Source: Hyphomonadaceae bacterium (GTDB lineage: Bacteria; Pseudomonadota; Alphaproteobacteria; Caulobacterales; Aquidulcibacteraceae). From it: DNA of 52,288 nucleotides. Shown here piece by piece: positions 52,148 through 52,288 of the stretch. The notes below the pieces were generated by a model. The model was not told the origin of the DNA. It saw only the letters and a program-made list of their open reading frames with translations, and did no database searches. The stretch is from the NCBI GenBank assembly GCA_016791445.1, contig JAEUMP010000019.1, positions 1 through 52,288 on the forward strand. Direction: 5' to 3'. Both the position numbers and the translations under genes were made by a program. Within the stretch, counting starts at the first letter, position 1. Each line of letters starts with the position of its first letter.

Positions 52148-52288
52148 CCTTCTCCCCCGCGAGGGGGAGAAGGTGGCAGCGCAGCTGACGGATGAGGGGG
52201 CGTCCCGGCGATTGGCCGCGACATCCGACTTCATCCTGAACCTCGCCCCCTCATCCGGCCTGTCGGCCACCTTCTCCCCCTCGCGGGG
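52148..52288. repeat. Dispersed inverted repeat, cut by the window end
   Basis: A perfect 11-bp stem (CCTTCTCCCCC/GGGGGAGAAGG, 52148-52173, loop GCGA) lies just after the dehydrogenase stop and may act as terminator. The longer arm GGTGGC...GGATGAGGGGGCG is repeated in reverse as CGCCCCCTCATCCGG...GGCCACC up to the end, so the whole element is one large cruciform that continues past the edge. Similar elements are widespread in alphaproteobacteria. Confidence 0.7.

Overview
The window is a GC-rich chromosomal segment of an alphaproteobacterium. The evidence is the PhaR/acetoacetyl-CoA thiolase pair, a Mic60-type protein between hemD and hemY, a UrcA-family protein, a TonB-dependent receptor of the caulobacterial/sphingomonad style, and an SOS box of the alphaproteobacterial GTTC-N7-GTTC type. 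A Caulobacterales/Hyphomonadaceae-like host seems most likely, but this is inference. Coding density is high and many neighbouring genes overlap by 4 bases (ATGA/GTGA).

From 1 to about 29.3 kb the content is mostly core genome. It holds a leftward SOS promoter, cheY-cheR, a dicarboxylate/amino-acid symporter, a thioesterase, polyhydroxybutyrate genes (phaA-like thiolase, phaR and a separate 3-hydroxybutyrate dehydrogenase), an acyl-CoA dehydrogenase and an amino-acid permease. It also holds a HAD hydrolase, pterin dehydratase plus enoyl-CoA hydratase, and several exported or lipoprotein hypotheticals. A toxin-antitoxin pair runs directly into a patatin phospholipase. Next come a DUF350 protein with a trypsin-like protease and pyrF, gpsA with a Rieske protein, a TetR regulator flanked by palindromes and small membrane proteins, and the tsaD / hemC-hemD-mic60-hemY locus.

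At 29,388 there is a tRNA-Thr(CGT). About 0.9 kb of decayed DNA follows, with a frameshifted, truncated tyrosine-integrase N-terminus and a fragment resembling an ABC-transporter ATPase. This looks like the scar of an integrated element.

From 30.2 to 50.6 kb lie two adjacent sugar-catabolism modules. Module A (30.2-43.4 kb) has a TonB-dependent receptor, a TetR regulator, a GPH-type symporter, a BadF-type sugar kinase, a Gfo/Idh/MocA oxidoreductase, NagA, a NagB-like protein, a GH116 glycosidase, a PhyH-type dioxygenase and a TIM-barrel sugar isomerase-like protein. Four copies of an operator-like palindrome (TAGTG-N2-CACTA) sit in exactly the four promoter regions of this module, which suggests one local regulon, most simply controlled by the resident TetR protein. 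The gene set suggests uptake of an amino-sugar glycoside, intracellular hydrolysis and conversion to central metabolism. However, the NagB-like protein lacks the catalytic glutamate and the kinase lacks the usual GDEGSG motif, so the substrate may not be plain GlcNAc.

Module B (43.4-50.6 kb) is a tightly overlapping leftward operon: GntR, aldo/keto reductase, FucU-type mutarotase, COG3618 lactonase, FAH-family protein and aldehyde dehydrogenase. A UxaA-type sugar-acid dehydratase is divergent to it across a perfect 16-bp palindrome. Together these can make a non-phosphorylating L-fucose and/or D-arabinose oxidation route. A PhnA/YjdM protein and an FMN-dependent alpha-hydroxy-acid (lactate-type) dehydrogenase close the window, followed by a dispersed inverted repeat cut by the window edge.
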